Shown: one piece after another, positions 35,759-44,060 of the stretch
How positions within the stretch are numbered: position 1 is the stretch's first letter
How the letters are laid out: the number at the start of each line of letters is the position of its first letter
NCBI GenBank assembly: GCA_021778845.1
Contig: JAJYBU010000001.1
Location: forward strand, 62,001-126,000
DNA: 64,000 nt
Source of the DNA: Acidobacteriota bacterium
GTDB taxonomy: Bacteria; Acidobacteriota; Terriglobia; Terriglobales; Acidobacteriaceae
Direction of reading: 5' to 3'
Program-made: the position numbers and the translations under genes
The notes under the pieces: model-generated
Database searches by the model: none
Told to the model about the DNA's origin: nothing
The model's input: only the letters and a program-made list of their open reading frames with translations

Positions 35759-36259
35759 ATGTGGAAACCCAACCAGCCCGGCCCCACGCCTGCAACCCCA
35801 GAGCCCGTGCGTCCCACCCCTCCCTCCGCAACGCCAGCATTCACTTCTGGTGCAGCCTCTTCCCCCGGGGCCATTCCCAACAGCGAGCAGGCCACCATCG
35901 GCAAGAGCCTCGTCGTCAAGGGTGAGGTCTCCGGTTCCGAGTCGCTGTACATCGACGGCAAGGTCGAAGGCGCGATCAACCTGCCCGGCAATCGCGTCAC
36001 CATTGGCCGCAACGGCCAGGTAGCGGCCAACATCAGCGCCCGCGAGGTCGTCGTTCTCGGTAAGGTTCGCGGCAACTGCCAGGCCTCCGACCGCGTCGAC
36101 ATCCGCAGCGAAGGCTCGCTCACCGGCGACGTCATTGCCGCGCGCATCTCCATCGAAGACGGTGCCTTCTTCAAGGGCGGCATCGACATCCGCAAGCCGG
36201 GCGCCGAGGCCAAGGGCGGCACACCCGCTCCCGCCCCCGAGCCCACCCCCGCAACCTAA
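35759..36259 (+). CDS. Bactofilin
   Basis: A 166-residue cytoskeletal protein that polymerises into membrane-associated filaments. A Pro/Ala-rich N-terminal tail of about 45 residues leads to the bactofilin beta-helix: ATIGKSLVVKGEVSGSESLY, IDGKVEGAINLPGNRVTIGR, NGQVAANISAREVVVLGKV and RGNCQASDRVDIRSEGSLTG, with the regular G-x-[VI] spacing, then a Pro/Ala tail. ATG 35759 has AGGAAAGG upstream. A strong terminator follows directly, so it is the last gene of its unit. Confidence 0.92.
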   Translation: MWKPNQPGPTPATPEPVRPTPPSATPAFTSGAASSPGAIPNSEQATIGKSLVVKGEVSGSESLYIDGKVEGAINLPGNRVTIGRNGQVAANISAREVVVLGKVRGNCQASDRVDIRSEGSLTGDVIAARISIEDGAFFKGGIDIRKPGAEAKGGTPAPAPEPTPAT

Positions 36260-36273
36260 CCCACCAACTTCGC

Positions 36274-36315
36274 CAACAAGCAAAGCCCCGGCAACCGCCG
36301 GGGCTTTGCTTGTTG
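36274..36315 (+). terminator. Strong terminator after bactofilin
   Basis: A perfect 19-bp stem (left arm 36274-36292, right arm 36297-36315) with an AACC loop, containing AAAGCCCCGGC. The downstream text CTCTTGTTTTGTTCTT is T-rich. It separates bactofilin from the convergent GH28 gene. Confidence 0.85.
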
Positions 36316-36412
36316 CTCTTGTTTTGTTCTTGCCTTTGCCTTGCTCTCTGTCATCCGACCCTGAGCGAAGCCCATGGCGAGGAACCTGCTTCCCGCGCAG
36401 CGCGCGCCCGTT

Positions 36413-38068
36413 TTACAGCGTCTGGTTCTCCACCGCCGCAACGTTCGCATCCTTCGCCGCGCGCGACCAAAGTATCCTCAGGTCGCTCACCTTCCGCAGC
36501 GCAAAGTTCGGCTGCACCGGCGCAGTAATCGCGAAGAAGTCAGCGCGCTCCACATCCTCCAGCCAGAACGCCGGCCGCGCATCCGTCGTCTCCGGCGCAA
36601 TCTCCACATGCGACATCTCCAGGTGCTTCAGATGCCGAATGAAGAATCCATTTGCAGGCGTCGGTCCAAACCGCAGCAACTCCGGATACCCATCCACCAA
36701 CTCCGGAACCTCAATCGTCTTCCAGTCCGGCATCGGCTTCGAGCTCTCACCCCAACCAATCAGCGCATCTTTCGGCAGCCCGTGATGTCCGAAGTAACAA
36801 TTCGACAGCTTCACATCCTCAATCGCATTCTCCGGAATCCCCGAAAAGATCGAAGCCGTCGATGACGCCGAGTTGTGCGACACCACATTCGAGATCATTA
36901 CCCGCCGCAGCGTTCCCGGCCGCATCGTCTCCTTGGGCCCGCGGTTGCGCGCATTCAATCGCAGAAACAGCGGCGCATCCACCGTATCTCGCAGCGTGAT
37001 ATTCGAGATCGCCACATCCTCCAGCCAGGCGCCGTCGCTGGTCTCGAGCGAGATCCCCTTCGACCCCTCGCACACGCAGTTCGTAATCGCAATATTCCTG
37101 AACCCGCCATTGGACTCCGTCCCGCACTTGATCCGGCCATTGCGCGGCACATGCGCATCGTCGGCAAACTTCTTCCACGTCCCCGCAATCACCGACCCCA
37201 GCTCATAGGTTCCGCTCACAAAGCAGTTCGCAATCGTCACATTGTCGGTCGGCCGCGCATACCCCAGCGCAAAGCTCGACTTCGGGCAGATCGCATCATC
37301 CCACGGCGAGTTTACCGTGCAGTTACTCACCCGCACATTCCTGCAGCAATCAATATCGAACCCATCCCGATCCGTATCAATCAGCAGATTATCGATCGTC
37401 AGGTTATCCACGCCCGTAGCCAGCAGCGCAAAGTGCCCACCCTTCAGAATCGAAAAATCTCGCAGCAGCACGTTGTGGCAGTTCTTCAGCGCAATCGCCT
37501 TGTTCCCCACGCCCGCCTGCTCTGCCGTAAACGACTTGTTTCCAGCTCCGCGAATCGTCCCCGGCTTGCTGCCATGCGACAGCCCCCGGCCCCAGATCAT
37601 CCCCGGCCCGACAATCGAAACATCCTCTAACCCTTCGCCATAGAACAGCGAATTCGCCCAGTGGTTATGCCCATAATCCTGGTACTGCTCCCACGCCTGC
37701 GCAGGCCCCGCCGGGTCGTACGTTCCCCCGCGATACCCCGTAGCTTCCCCCGGCTGCGGAGAATCCGCCGCTAGCACCACACACCCCCGCGACAGATAAA
37801 TCTCCACATTGCTCTTCAGCCGAATCGTAAAGCAAACATAGGTTCCCGCCGGAAACACCAGCGTCCCTCCACCAGCCGCAGCCACAGCCTCAATCGCCCG
37901 ATTCACTGCTGGCGTATCCACCGTCTTCCCATCGCCCGTAGCTCCATAGCTACGCACGTCAAACAAAACCTTCGCATCACCAGCCTTCGGTGACTCAGCC
38001 TTGGCAACGTAGCCAACCGTTGACGCAAGCGCAATTGGGGAGAGTTTCAATACTTCGCGACGATCCAT
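36413..38068 (-). CDS. Glycoside hydrolase family 28-like pectin-degrading enzyme
   Basis: A 551-residue secreted right-handed beta-helix enzyme. The N-terminus MDRREVLKLSPIALASTVGY fits a Tat signal (RREVLKL), cut near AKA. Helix start: VRSYGATGDGKTVDTPAVNR. GH28 active-site text is seen as DTDRDGFDIDCCRNVRVSNC, SPWDDAICPKS (the paired aspartates) and GRIKCGTES (the R-I-K motif). The usual G-H-G is YELGS here, so the catalytic histidine is not evident. It should act on polygalacturonan or rhamnogalacturonan, periplasmic or secreted. The divergent TonB receptor may import the products. Confidence 0.82.
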   Translation of the reverse strand: MDRREVLKLSPIALASTVGYVAKAESPKAGDAKVLFDVRSYGATGDGKTVDTPAVNRAIEAVAAAGGGTLVFPAGTYVCFTIRLKSNVEIYLSRGCVVLAADSPQPGEATGYRGGTYDPAGPAQAWEQYQDYGHNHWANSLFYGEGLEDVSIVGPGMIWGRGLSHGSKPGTIRGAGNKSFTAEQAGVGNKAIALKNCHNVLLRDFSILKGGHFALLATGVDNLTIDNLLIDTDRDGFDIDCCRNVRVSNCTVNSPWDDAICPKSSFALGYARPTDNVTIANCFVSGTYELGSVIAGTWKKFADDAHVPRNGRIKCGTESNGGFRNIAITNCVCEGSKGISLETSDGAWLEDVAISNITLRDTVDAPLFLRLNARNRGPKETMRPGTLRRVMISNVVSHNSASSTASIFSGIPENAIEDVKLSNCYFGHHGLPKDALIGWGESSKPMPDWKTIEVPELVDGYPELLRFGPTPANGFFIRHLKHLEMSHVEIAPETTDARPAFWLEDVERADFFAITAPVQPNFALRKVSDLRILWSRAAKDANVAAVENQTL

Positions 38069-38131
38069 AGTGCGGAGAACATTAACAGGACCGCGCAGAG
38101 TCAGTCAAGCCAACTCCTCTTCATTTTTTTG

Positions 38132-38159
38132 TTGACAGTGGTCCGACCAGTGGAATAGT
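38132..38159 (+). promoter_or_regulatory. Receptor promoter with embedded GntR/FadR-like operator
   Basis: A TTGACA (38132-38137) and AATAGT (38154-38159) form a promoter with 16-bp spacing for the TonB receptor gene. In the spacer lies TGGTCCGACCA (38139-38149), a perfect palindrome around its central base, flanked by a CAGTGG direct repeat. Operators of FadR-type GntR regulators (PdhR, LldR, UxuR) have TGGT-n-ACCA cores. Binding here would block RNA polymerase. The regulator gene is not in the window. Confidence 0.55.
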
Positions 38160-38206
38160 GTCTGCCCACGATTGATCTCAATTGCCATGAGGCCCAAGAA
38201 TTCACC

Positions 38207-41200
38207 ATGTCGAATAACTATATTGTCATCCACAAGAAGTCAGACCACAAGAAGCCGGAGTCGTACCAGAAGATTGCCATCTTCCTCTTCTGCTGCGTCT
38301 TCGCATTTCTCCTGACCGGCAGGAGTTTTGCCCAGATCGCCGGCACAGCAAGCCTTCAAGGCACCATCACTGACGCCACCGGCGCAGTCATTCCAAACGC
38401 GAAAATCACGCTCATCAACACCGGCACCCAGGTCACCCGCACCGCGCAAAGCGACGGCAGCGGTCTATATAGCTTCCCGAACATTCCCATCGGCGCCTAC
38501 AACGTGAGCGTAGCGGACGCCGGCTTCCAGACCTACACCCAGAGCAACATCGTCCTCGAGGTCGGAAGCAGCATCGCGGTCAACGTCAAAATGACGATCG
38601 GCACCTCGGATCAGAAGATCGAGGTCAGAGCCAATGGCCTACAGTTACAGACCGAAGACACCTCCTTCAAGCAGACCATCGACGAGAAGACCGTCACGGA
38701 GATGCCTCTCAATGGCCGCCTGATGACCTCTCTCATCACGCTGTCTGGAGCATCGGCGCCGGCCCCCGGCAACGATATGGCAACCAGCAAGAACTTCCCC
38801 ACCTCTGTAGCGATCTCCATCGCCGGCGGCATGGGAAATGAAACCACCTATCGGCTCGACGGCGGCGACAACATGGACTACATGACCAACGTCAACCTGC
38901 CGTTTCCCTTCCCTGACGCGGTCAGCCAGTTCAGTGTCGAGACAAGCGCTCTCGGTGCACAGCAAGGCCAGCATCCCGGCGGACTGGTAAACGTCGTCAC
39001 CCGCTCCGGCACCAATCACTGGCACGGATCAGCCTTCGAGTTCATCCGCAACAACTACATCGATGCCACCAATTTCTTCGCCACGAACAAGGACACCCTG
39101 CACCAGAACGAATACGGTGGCACCTTCGGCGGCAAGATCCTTACGAACAAGCTGTTCTTCTTCGTCGGCTATCAGCACCTCAAGGCCGATCAGGCCACGA
39201 ATGCCAGCATCGCCTTTGTCCCGACGGCTGCAAACCTGCTAGGCGACTTCTCCGTCACCGATAGCAGCGCCTGCATCTCGGGCGCCACCCAGCTTCTCAA
39301 TCCCTTGACCGGTGCGGTTCTGGCCAATAACCACATCTCCCCCACGTATTTCAGCCCAGCCGCACTGGCCATCGCGAAGTACCTTCCTCCACCCACGAAT
39401 GGTTGCGGCCAGGTAAACTACACCATCCCGTCGCTTCAAACTGAAAATCAGTTCGTCACCCGCGAGGATTGGACCATCTCGCCCAAGCACAGCTTCTACG
39501 CTCGCTACTTCTTGGACGGATATGTCATTCCCGCCTACTTCTCTCCCACCGACATTCTCATCACCAAAAATTCCGGCAACTATGAGCGCGTCCAGACTCT
39601 CACCTTTGGAGAGACGTGGGCCATCAACTCAAAGATGGTGAACGTATTCCATGCCACCGGCATGCGGCGCCGTGATGATCGTGGACCCGCGGTCGGCATC
39701 AACGCCAAGACCGTCGGCATCAACATCGTCGCTCCCTTCGCCTCTGGCCTCCAACTCACAGCTTCCAACAAGTTCAACATGTACTGCGGCTTCTGCGCTC
39801 CCGGCGTCTTCAACGACAACACCTTCGCCTTCGCCGACGACGTAAATATGGTGCGCGGCAAGCATCAGTTCATCTTCGGCGGCGAGTACGTCCGCAACCA
39901 ACTCAACATCTCCAACGCCTATGAGGCCAACGGTAACTTCAACTTCACCGGCGTCTACAGCCAGTTCGGCCCCTCCGGCACCGCTTCGGCAACAGTCCCC
40001 AGCGGCACCACCCGGGCCGACTCCAACCTCGACTTCCTTACCGGTGCCATGAGCAGCTTCGGACAGAGTCTCGAGCAGCAGAACGCTCTGCGCGCACCCA
40101 TCCCGAGCCTCTACGCGCAGGACACCTACCAGGCCACACCGCGCCTCGTGCTCACTGCCGGCGTCCGCTGGGTTCCAGAGTATGAGCCCGTCGACGTCTT
40201 CAACCGCGGCTCTGTCTTCAACATGAGCAACTTCCTCAGCAACACCATCAGCAAGGTTTATCCAACCGCCCCGGCCGGCATCTCCTTCTACGGCGATCCC
40301 AATGTGCCCCGCGCATTTACGAAAAATCATGCCAATCAGTTCTCGCCAAATGCCGGCATCACCTATGACATGCTCGGAACCGGGAAAACCGTCTTCCGCG
40401 CAGGTGGAGCCTTGGTCTATGACCAGCCAAACTTCTTCACCGCCCAGCGCGTCAACCAGAATCCACCCTTTGCCACCGCCACGGAGAACACTCCGGTAGG
40501 CGTGCCCCTCAGTCTCGACAATCCATACTCGAGTGGCACGATCACGACCAATCCCTACTCGGCAACGGCTTCCAAACCTACCCCAACCACCGCAATCTTC
40601 CCCAACGGCAGCCAGTACATCACGTTGCCGCCGCAGTTCCTTCCCTCCTACACCGTCCAGTGGAATGCCAGCGTTCAGCAGGAGTTCAGTCACGGCTGGG
40701 AGTTTGAAATGCAGTACATCGGCACCCACTCCAGCCACGTAGCGCTTGGTCTGCCCATTAGCCCAGCCATCTTCATCCCTGGAGTCTCGACCGGACCCGG
40801 ATCCTGCGCTCCTCTTGGCGTCGCACCCGCGGCCGGCAAGCCCTGCTCCACCGTCTCCAACTCCGCCGCTCGCTACGCCCTTACCCTCGCTAACCCGGCA
40901 CAGGGCGTCAAGTATGCCGGTGGTGGTGGCGGGTCCGTCACCATTGCCGATGGCGCCACCGCCAGCTACAACGGCCTGGTCACAACCCTCCAGCACCGCT
41001 TGAGCAGCAACTTCACCTTCCTCGCCAACTACACCTGGTCCAAGTGCCTCGATATCGAAGACGCTCAGGGTGACATCGCCTCAACCCAGGTCGAGAATCC
41101 CAACAACATCCGAATGGACTGGGGCCCGTGCGGACAGGACTATCGCAACATGTTCAACAGCACACTCGTTGCTACCAGCCACTTCGCTTTGACCGGCTGG

Positions 41201-41683
41201 AAAGCGCACGTGATCAATGACTGGGAGATCGCACCCTTGGTGCAGATCCGCAGTGGAGCACCCTTCACCGTTCTCGCCGGCCAGGATAACTCCCTCACCG
41301 CGATTGGCAGAGACCGCCCGAACCTGGTCGATCCCAACAACGCCTATACCCATCAGAAAATCGGCACCCTCGCGGCCCAGCGCCAGTACCTCCACACATC
41401 CGCTTTCGCCGAGATCCCAGCGAGCGCGTTTGGCACCTATGGAAACATAGGGCGCAACTCCTTCCGAGGGCCTTCCTACTACGATGTCGACTCCGAAGTG
41501 AGCCGGCTCTTCCCCATCCGCGGCCAGTTGACCCTCGATCTCCGCCTCGAGGCGTTCAACCTGCTCAACCACCCCAACTTCAACCCGCCCAACTCTACTT
41601 TGACTTCCAGCATCTTTGGTCAAATCACCAGTCAAAACGGCAACGCTCGTCTGTTCCAGGGCGCTATCAAAATCCTCTTCTAA
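38207..41683 (+). CDS. Oar-like TonB-dependent receptor, second copy
   Basis: An 1,158-residue outer membrane receptor. A positively charged N-terminus precedes a hydrophobic signal (IAIFLFCCVFAFLLTGRSFA). A carboxypeptidase-regulatory domain follows (GTITDATGAVIPNAKITLIN, GSGLYSFPNIPIGAYNVSV), then the plug (EMPLNGRLMTSLITLSGA; PGGLVNVVTRSGTNHWHGSA) and a long barrel ending GAIKILF. Divergent from the GH28-like gene and under a promoter with a GntR-like operator, it probably takes up pectin-derived oligosaccharides. That substrate is inferred from context. A strong terminator follows. Confidence 0.87.
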   Translation: MSNNYIVIHKKSDHKKPESYQKIAIFLFCCVFAFLLTGRSFAQIAGTASLQGTITDATGAVIPNAKITLINTGTQVTRTAQSDGSGLYSFPNIPIGAYNVSVADAGFQTYTQSNIVLEVGSSIAVNVKMTIGTSDQKIEVRANGLQLQTEDTSFKQTIDEKTVTEMPLNGRLMTSLITLSGASAPAPGNDMATSKNFPTSVAISIAGGMGNETTYRLDGGDNMDYMTNVNLPFPFPDAVSQFSVETSALGAQQGQHPGGLVNVVTRSGTNHWHGSAFEFIRNNYIDATNFFATNKDTLHQNEYGGTFGGKILTNKLFFFVGYQHLKADQATNASIAFVPTAANLLGDFSVTDSSACISGATQLLNPLTGAVLANNHISPTYFSPAALAIAKYLPPPTNGCGQVNYTIPSLQTENQFVTREDWTISPKHSFYARYFLDGYVIPAYFSPTDILITKNSGNYERVQTLTFGETWAINSKMVNVFHATGMRRRDDRGPAVGINAKTVGINIVAPFASGLQLTASNKFNMYCGFCAPGVFNDNTFAFADDVNMVRGKHQFIFGGEYVRNQLNISNAYEANGNFNFTGVYSQFGPSGTASATVPSGTTRADSNLDFLTGAMSSFGQSLEQQNALRAPIPSLYAQDTYQATPRLVLTAGVRWVPEYEPVDVFNRGSVFNMSNFLSNTISKVYPTAPAGISFYGDPNVPRAFTKNHANQFSPNAGITYDMLGTGKTVFRAGGALVYDQPNFFTAQRVNQNPPFATATENTPVGVPLSLDNPYSSGTITTNPYSATASKPTPTTAIFPNGSQYITLPPQFLPSYTVQWNASVQQEFSHGWEFEMQYIGTHSSHVALGLPISPAIFIPGVSTGPGSCAPLGVAPAAGKPCSTVSNSAARYALTLANPAQGVKYAGGGGGSVTIADGATASYNGLVTTLQHRLSSNFTFLANYTWSKCLDIEDAQGDIASTQVENPNNIRMDWGPCGQDYRNMFNSTLVATSHFALTGWKAHVINDWEIAPLVQIRSGAPFTVLAGQDNSLTAIGRDRPNLVDPNNAYTHQKIGTLAAQRQYLHTSAFAEIPASAFGTYGNIGRNSFRGPSYYDVDSEVSRLFPIRGQLTLDLRLEAFNLLNHPNFNPPNSTLTSSIFGQITSQNGNARLFQGAIKILF

Positions 41684-41701
41684 ACAACCACAACCCCAAA
41701 G

Positions 41702-41738
41702 GCCAGGCTCGCGAACCTTCGCGAGCCTGGCTTTTTTT
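41702..41738 (+). terminator. Intrinsic terminator of the second receptor gene
   Basis: GCCAGGCTCGCGAA, loop CC, TTCGCGAGCCTGGC, then seven T residues. A textbook Rho-independent terminator 18 bp after the stop codon. Confidence 0.92.
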
Positions 41739-41914
41739 GCTTCCAGCAGCCTTAGCTTCTACGCACTCAACCGGAAACCAGCCCTTACACCGCGGATCCG
41801 TCTCCTGCCCTCGCGCCAATGTCTGCCGCCTCCAGCACACTCTCAGGCCAGCACGCGCACCGAATACAACCCCAAATTCCTGCACCAAAAGCCAGCCGCC
41901 TATACTCTATCCGT

Positions 41915-42556
41915 ATGTCCTTGGACGACCTCCTTCACGAAGCCGAAATCGCTCATGGCCATCTCTGCGCCGGTCAGGTCCTCGGCGTGCGCATGGCCAT
42001 GCTCGCCCTCAACCATCTCAACATCCACGACCCCCGCGCCCGCCATCTCCCCGACGGCTCGCTCAACCCCGACCGCAAGCGCCTCGTCACCTTCATCGAG
42101 ATCGACCGCTGCGCCACCGATGCCATCGCCGTCGTCACCGGCTGCCGCCTCGGCAAGCGCGCCCTCAAGCATCGCGACTTCGGCAAGATGGCCGCCACCT
42201 TCATCGACCTCAACGCCAAACTCGAGCCCTCATCCCCTGACAGCCACGACTACAAGGCCCTCCGCATCGTAGCCCTCGAAACCTCCAAGGCCCGCGCCCG
42301 CGAGCTCTACCCCTCGCTCGATAAGAACGCGCAGCAGATGAAGGCCTACCGCGAGCTTCCCGACGACGAACTCTTCTCCACCCAATGGGTCCGCGTCGCT
42401 CTTCCGCCCAGCGAGTTCCCCGGCTTCAAAGGCGAGCGCGTAGCCTGCGCCCGCTGCGGCGAAGGCATCAACTTCGACCGCTTCATCGAGCGCGACGGCG
42501 AGCACCTCTGCCTCTCCTGCGCCAACCCCGAAGACCGCTACTACCAACCTCTCTAG
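41915..42556 (+). CDS. FmdE-family protein with C-terminal zinc ribbon
   Basis: A 213-residue protein. Residues about 8-125 match the FmdE family (HGHLCAGQVLGVRMAMLAL; EIDRCATDAIAVVTGCRLGK), named from formylmethanofuran dehydrogenase operons but found alone in many bacteria and linked to molybdenum or tungsten enzymes. The C-terminal part has a CARCGEG ... CLSCANP zinc-ribbon pair. A TATACT at 41901-41906 lies only 8 bp before the ATG, so the message may be leaderless. No molybdoenzyme gene is nearby. The biochemical role is not known. Confidence 0.75.
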   Translation: MSLDDLLHEAEIAHGHLCAGQVLGVRMAMLALNHLNIHDPRARHLPDGSLNPDRKRLVTFIEIDRCATDAIAVVTGCRLGKRALKHRDFGKMAATFIDLNAKLEPSSPDSHDYKALRIVALETSKARARELYPSLDKNAQQMKAYRELPDDELFSTQWVRVALPPSEFPGFKGERVACARCGEGINFDRFIERDGEHLCLSCANPEDRYYQPL

Positions 42557-42610
42557 CCCGCAAACAGCAAGGCCGCCCCCATCGGAGCGGCCTCGCGAAC
42601 CTCGTTCTAC

Positions 42611-43042
42611 TTACCGGCGTTCCCAGCCTCCTTCGCGCCGGTCGCCCCACCCGCGGTTATCATCGCCGCCCCATCCACGGTGGTCATCCCCGCCCCAGCC
42701 GCGGTTATCATCGCCGCCCCACCCGCCATAGCCGTAGTAGCCAACACGGTTTCTCCACCCGTCGCCATCTCCATCGCCATAGCCGTAGTACCCATTCCCG
42801 TACACCATCGGAGCGCCATAGCCCACTCCGCCATACGCTATCACCGGAGGCGCGGGAGCATAGTACCCCGGTCCCCCGATCCCCACTCCCACTCCAAACC
42901 TCCCCACCCCTACAAACCATTGCGCCTGCGCTGCGGGAGCCCCTGCCACAAGCACTCCACCAGCCAGCGTTGCCGCTGCCAGCACCCGCACTGCGTTCAA
43001 CTTCATGCCTCTTACCTTCGCGGTGACATTAGCCAGTTTCAT
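42611..43042 (-). CDS. Small exported glycine/tyrosine-rich repeat protein
   Basis: A 143-residue protein with AGGAGG before the ATG and a signal peptide ending in PAAQA-QW (about residue 40). The mature part is low-complexity: G/Y-rich (GGPGYYAPAPPVIAYGGVGY) followed by three copies of a GWGGDD[NH]R unit and a basic end. It has no recognised domain. Such proteins are often cell-surface or hydration-related, but no function can be assigned. Confidence 0.7.
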   Translation of the reverse strand: MKLANVTAKVRGMKLNAVRVLAAATLAGGVLVAGAPAAQAQWFVGVGRFGVGVGIGGPGYYAPAPPVIAYGGVGYGAPMVYGNGYYGYGDGDGDGWRNRVGYYGYGGWGGDDNRGWGGDDHRGWGGDDNRGWGDRREGGWERR

Positions 43043-43133
43043 GACGTTCCTCCTGCACCGCTCTCACTTCCGCCGTGCATTTAGATAAACGCACCTTCGC
43101 GCACCGTGTTGTGCGCAACTTATTCCCCAACCC

Positions 43134-43610
43134 GTGTTCAACGCGCTCATCCCCTCCGCACTCTGTTACAAAGTAGAATCATGCGCAAGCCGTTCGAGCC
43201 GCTCCACTGCAAGCTCAACCACACTGCACGCAACCCCATCGCCACGGCGAGAAAGAAGGCCTGATCTGCCCGACCTGCTGGCTCGATTCCTCATCGGTGG
43301 TCTCGTCGTCATCGCCTTCTCCGTCATCGGCGATGTCTTCAAGCCCAAAAGCCTCGGCGGCATCTTCGCCGCTGCTCCCACCATCGCCCTGGCATCCATC
43401 ACCCTCACCGTGCACCAGCATGGCGCCGCCTATGTCAGCCTGGAAGGCCGCTCCATGATCGCCGGGGCACTGGCCTTCTTCGTCTACGCCTGCGCTGTCA
43501 GCTCCGTCATGATGCGCTATCGTCCCCGCAGCCTCGCCGCTGCCAGCGCCCTCGCTCCCGTCTGGGCCGGCGTCGCCATCATCCTTTGGACCCTCTGGCT
43601 CAGAAAGTAG
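43134..43610 (+). CDS. DUF3147-like membrane protein, first of a pair
   Basis: A small inner membrane protein. The conserved part runs from about 43266 (LPDLLARFLIGGLVVIAFSV; GGIFAAAPTIALASITLTV), with four hydrophobic segments, and matches the next gene in pattern. The start is unresolved. The in-frame GTG at 43134 gives a Ser/Arg-rich lead that does not look coding, while an overlapping 27-residue frame (43181-43264, ATG to TGA) ends exactly where the conserved part begins. Either translation starts at a rare codon after that small frame, or a frameshift separates them. Function unknown. Confidence 0.6.
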   Translation: MFNALIPSALCYKVESCASRSSRSTASSTTLHATPSPRRERRPDLPDLLARFLIGGLVVIAFSVIGDVFKPKSLGGIFAAAPTIALASITLTVHQHGAAYVSLEGRSMIAGALAFFVYACAVSSVMMRYRPRSLAAASALAPVWAGVAIILWTLWLRK

Positions 43611-43616
43611 ATCCTC

Positions 43617-44036
43617 ATGCGCATCGGCATCAACGTCGCCAAACTCCGCGAAGGCACCCCCGCAGAATACTTCGGACGCTTCCTCTTCGGCGGACTCGTC
43701 ACCGTCGTCGCCAGCCTCATCGCCGGCCGCTACGGCCCCATCATCGGAGGCCTCTTCCTGGCCTTCCCCGGCATCTTCGCCCCCGGCCTCAGCATGACCG
43801 AAAAGCACGCCGTCGAACGCAAAGCCAGCGCTGGTGCTGACGGCACGCTCTTCGCCCGCGCCGAGGCCAGCGTCGAAGCCGCCGGTGCCTCCGAAGGAGC
43901 ACTCGGCCTCGCTGCCTTCGGCCTCACCCTCTGGAAGGGCCTTCCCACCCACCCGCTCACCCTGGTCCTGCCCCTCGCAGGCGCCGCCTGGTTAGCCGTC
44001 TCGCTTCTCTGCTGGTGGCTCCGCAAAAAAATCTAG
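43617..44036 (+). CDS. DUF3147-like membrane protein, second of a pair
   Basis: A 139-residue inner membrane protein starting 6 bp after its neighbour. RFLFGGLVTVVASLIAGRYG and GGLFLAFPGIFAPGLSMTEK parallel RFLIGGLV and GGIFAAAPTI in the first gene, so the two are tandem paralogues. An Ala/Glu-rich soluble loop (residues about 65-95) separates two helices from two more. The paired layout suggests a heteromeric membrane complex. The function is unknown. The ATG is convincing, but no strong ribosome site is visible. Confidence 0.7.
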   Translation: MRIGINVAKLREGTPAEYFGRFLFGGLVTVVASLIAGRYGPIIGGLFLAFPGIFAPGLSMTEKHAVERKASAGADGTLFARAEASVEAAGASEGALGLAAFGLTLWKGLPTHPLTLVLPLAGAAWLAVSLLCWWLRKKI

Positions 44037-44060
44037 CAACCCACCCGATCCTTCCAACCT

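Noticed and set aside
39629-40996. 455-residue frame opposite the second receptor
   Set aside because: Antisense shadow of a well-supported TonB receptor.
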